In this document: piece after piece, positions 63,848 through 64,000 of the stretch
Layout: each line of letters starts with the position of its first letter
How positions within the stretch are numbered: the stretch's first letter is position 1
Origin: Bog-473 sp963738135
GTDB lineage: Bacteria > Actinomycetota > Acidimicrobiia > Acidimicrobiales > RAAP-2
DNA: 64,000 nucleotides
Assembly (NCBI GenBank): GCA_963738135.1
Contig: CAVTVK010000001.1
Span: forward strand, 248,001 to 312,000
Direction: 5' to 3'
Translations under genes and position numbers: made by a program
Notes under the pieces: generated by a model
The model's input: the letters and a program-made list of their open reading frames with translations, nothing else
Database searches by the model: none
Told to the model about the DNA's origin: nothing

Positions 63848-64000
63848 TCAGCGCGCACCGAGGAGCCAGTTGACGGGGAGGTTCAGCTCCGACGCAGGGT
63901 CACACTGCACCACGACCGCCTGCGACAGGCGGGACAGGTCATGCGGTGGTCGAAGCGGCCTCGGGGCAACCACACCCCGAGTGGGAGCTGGAAGATGAGC
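63848..64000 (-). CDS. C-terminal end of an unidentified protein (cut by window edge)
   Basis: On the minus strand one frame is open from the right edge to a TGA at 63848-63850 (50 residues visible) with strong GC bias at codon third positions. The tail reads HDLSRLSQAVVVQCDPASELNLPVNWLLGAR, a believable protein end with mixed polar and hydrophobic residues. I do not recognise the family. The frame converges on tRNA-Pro. The rest lies outside the window. Confidence 0.45.
   Translation of the reverse strand, partial: AHLPAPTRGVVAPRPLRPPHDLSRLSQAVVVQCDPASELNLPVNWLLGAR

Noticed and set aside
63624..64000. Integrated element at tRNA-Pro
   Set aside because: No integrase or repeated tRNA 3' end is visible in the 300 bases that follow.

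Overview
The window is a 64 kb piece of a high-GC chromosome, almost entirely protein coding, most likely from an actinobacterium of the class Acidimicrobiia. Pointers are the rpsB-tsf-pyrH-frr-cdsA-dxr-rseP-ispG-proS order, an mtrAB-type two-component operon ending in a GerMN lipoprotein, an F420-type luciferase-like oxidoreductase, a class II DAHP synthase, a mycothiol-type maleylpyruvate isomerase family protein, and a secreted protein built from the YWLVASDGG-type repeats that I associate with Acidimicrobiia. No plasmid, phage, CRISPR or intact transposon signature was seen.

Region 1 (1-9.8 kb, minus strand) is a core operon for translation, phospholipid and isoprenoid synthesis: xerC, then rpsB, tsf, pyrH, frr, cdsA, dxr, rseP, ispG and the start of proS. 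Region 2 (9.8-14.2 kb, plus strand) has a Tat-exported solute-binding protein followed by an MtrA/MtrB-like regulator-kinase pair and a GerMN lipoprotein. Region 3 (14.3-23 kb) holds rsfS, a small membrane protein, nadD and an LLM oxidoreductase, divergent from a DAHP synthase and a repeat/GH25-like secreted protein, then small accessory genes. Region 4 (22.3-29.1 kb, minus) is obgE-proB-proA running into MoxR, VWA and histidine-phosphatase genes. Region 5 (29.2-35.0 kb) is an insertion between rpmA and obgE: an Ig-like gene remnant, a copper amine oxidase/DtxR-like regulator/deaminase trio with overlapping ends, a purine nucleoside phosphorylase and a VOC protein. Region 6 (35-50 kb, minus) holds cell shape, RNA and protein quality-control genes: tig-clpP-clpX-folC, ndk, mreBCD-mrdA, two radical-SAM-associated genes, rng, rplU and rpmA. 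Region 7 (50-64 kb) is accessory: a zinc-ribbon protein, a D-aminoacylase-like enzyme, a hydrolase-cyclase fusion, a gamma carbonic anhydrase, a group of small DUF/SHOCT proteins with PPK2 and a diacylglycerol-kinase-like protein, a SulP transporter, an MFS transporter, tRNA-Pro(UGG), and a partial gene at the right edge.

Two window-wide patterns stand out. First, four genes (dxr, nadD, a mycothiol-type enzyme and the gamma carbonic anhydrase) each carry what looks like one extra base that breaks the frame. dxr and nadD are normally essential, so sequence error is the default reading. Second, at least a dozen genes have a TANNNT hexamer only 6-9 bases before the start codon and usually no Shine-Dalgarno sequence, which suggests widespread leaderless transcription. 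Tight ATGA/GTGA overlaps are very common inside operons and were used to choose several starts.

Family names come from recognising motifs by eye; no database search was run. Start codons were chosen from reading-frame overlap, Shine-Dalgarno-like sequence or the TANNNT box, and many predicted frames were shortened because their upstream part overlaps a neighbouring gene.
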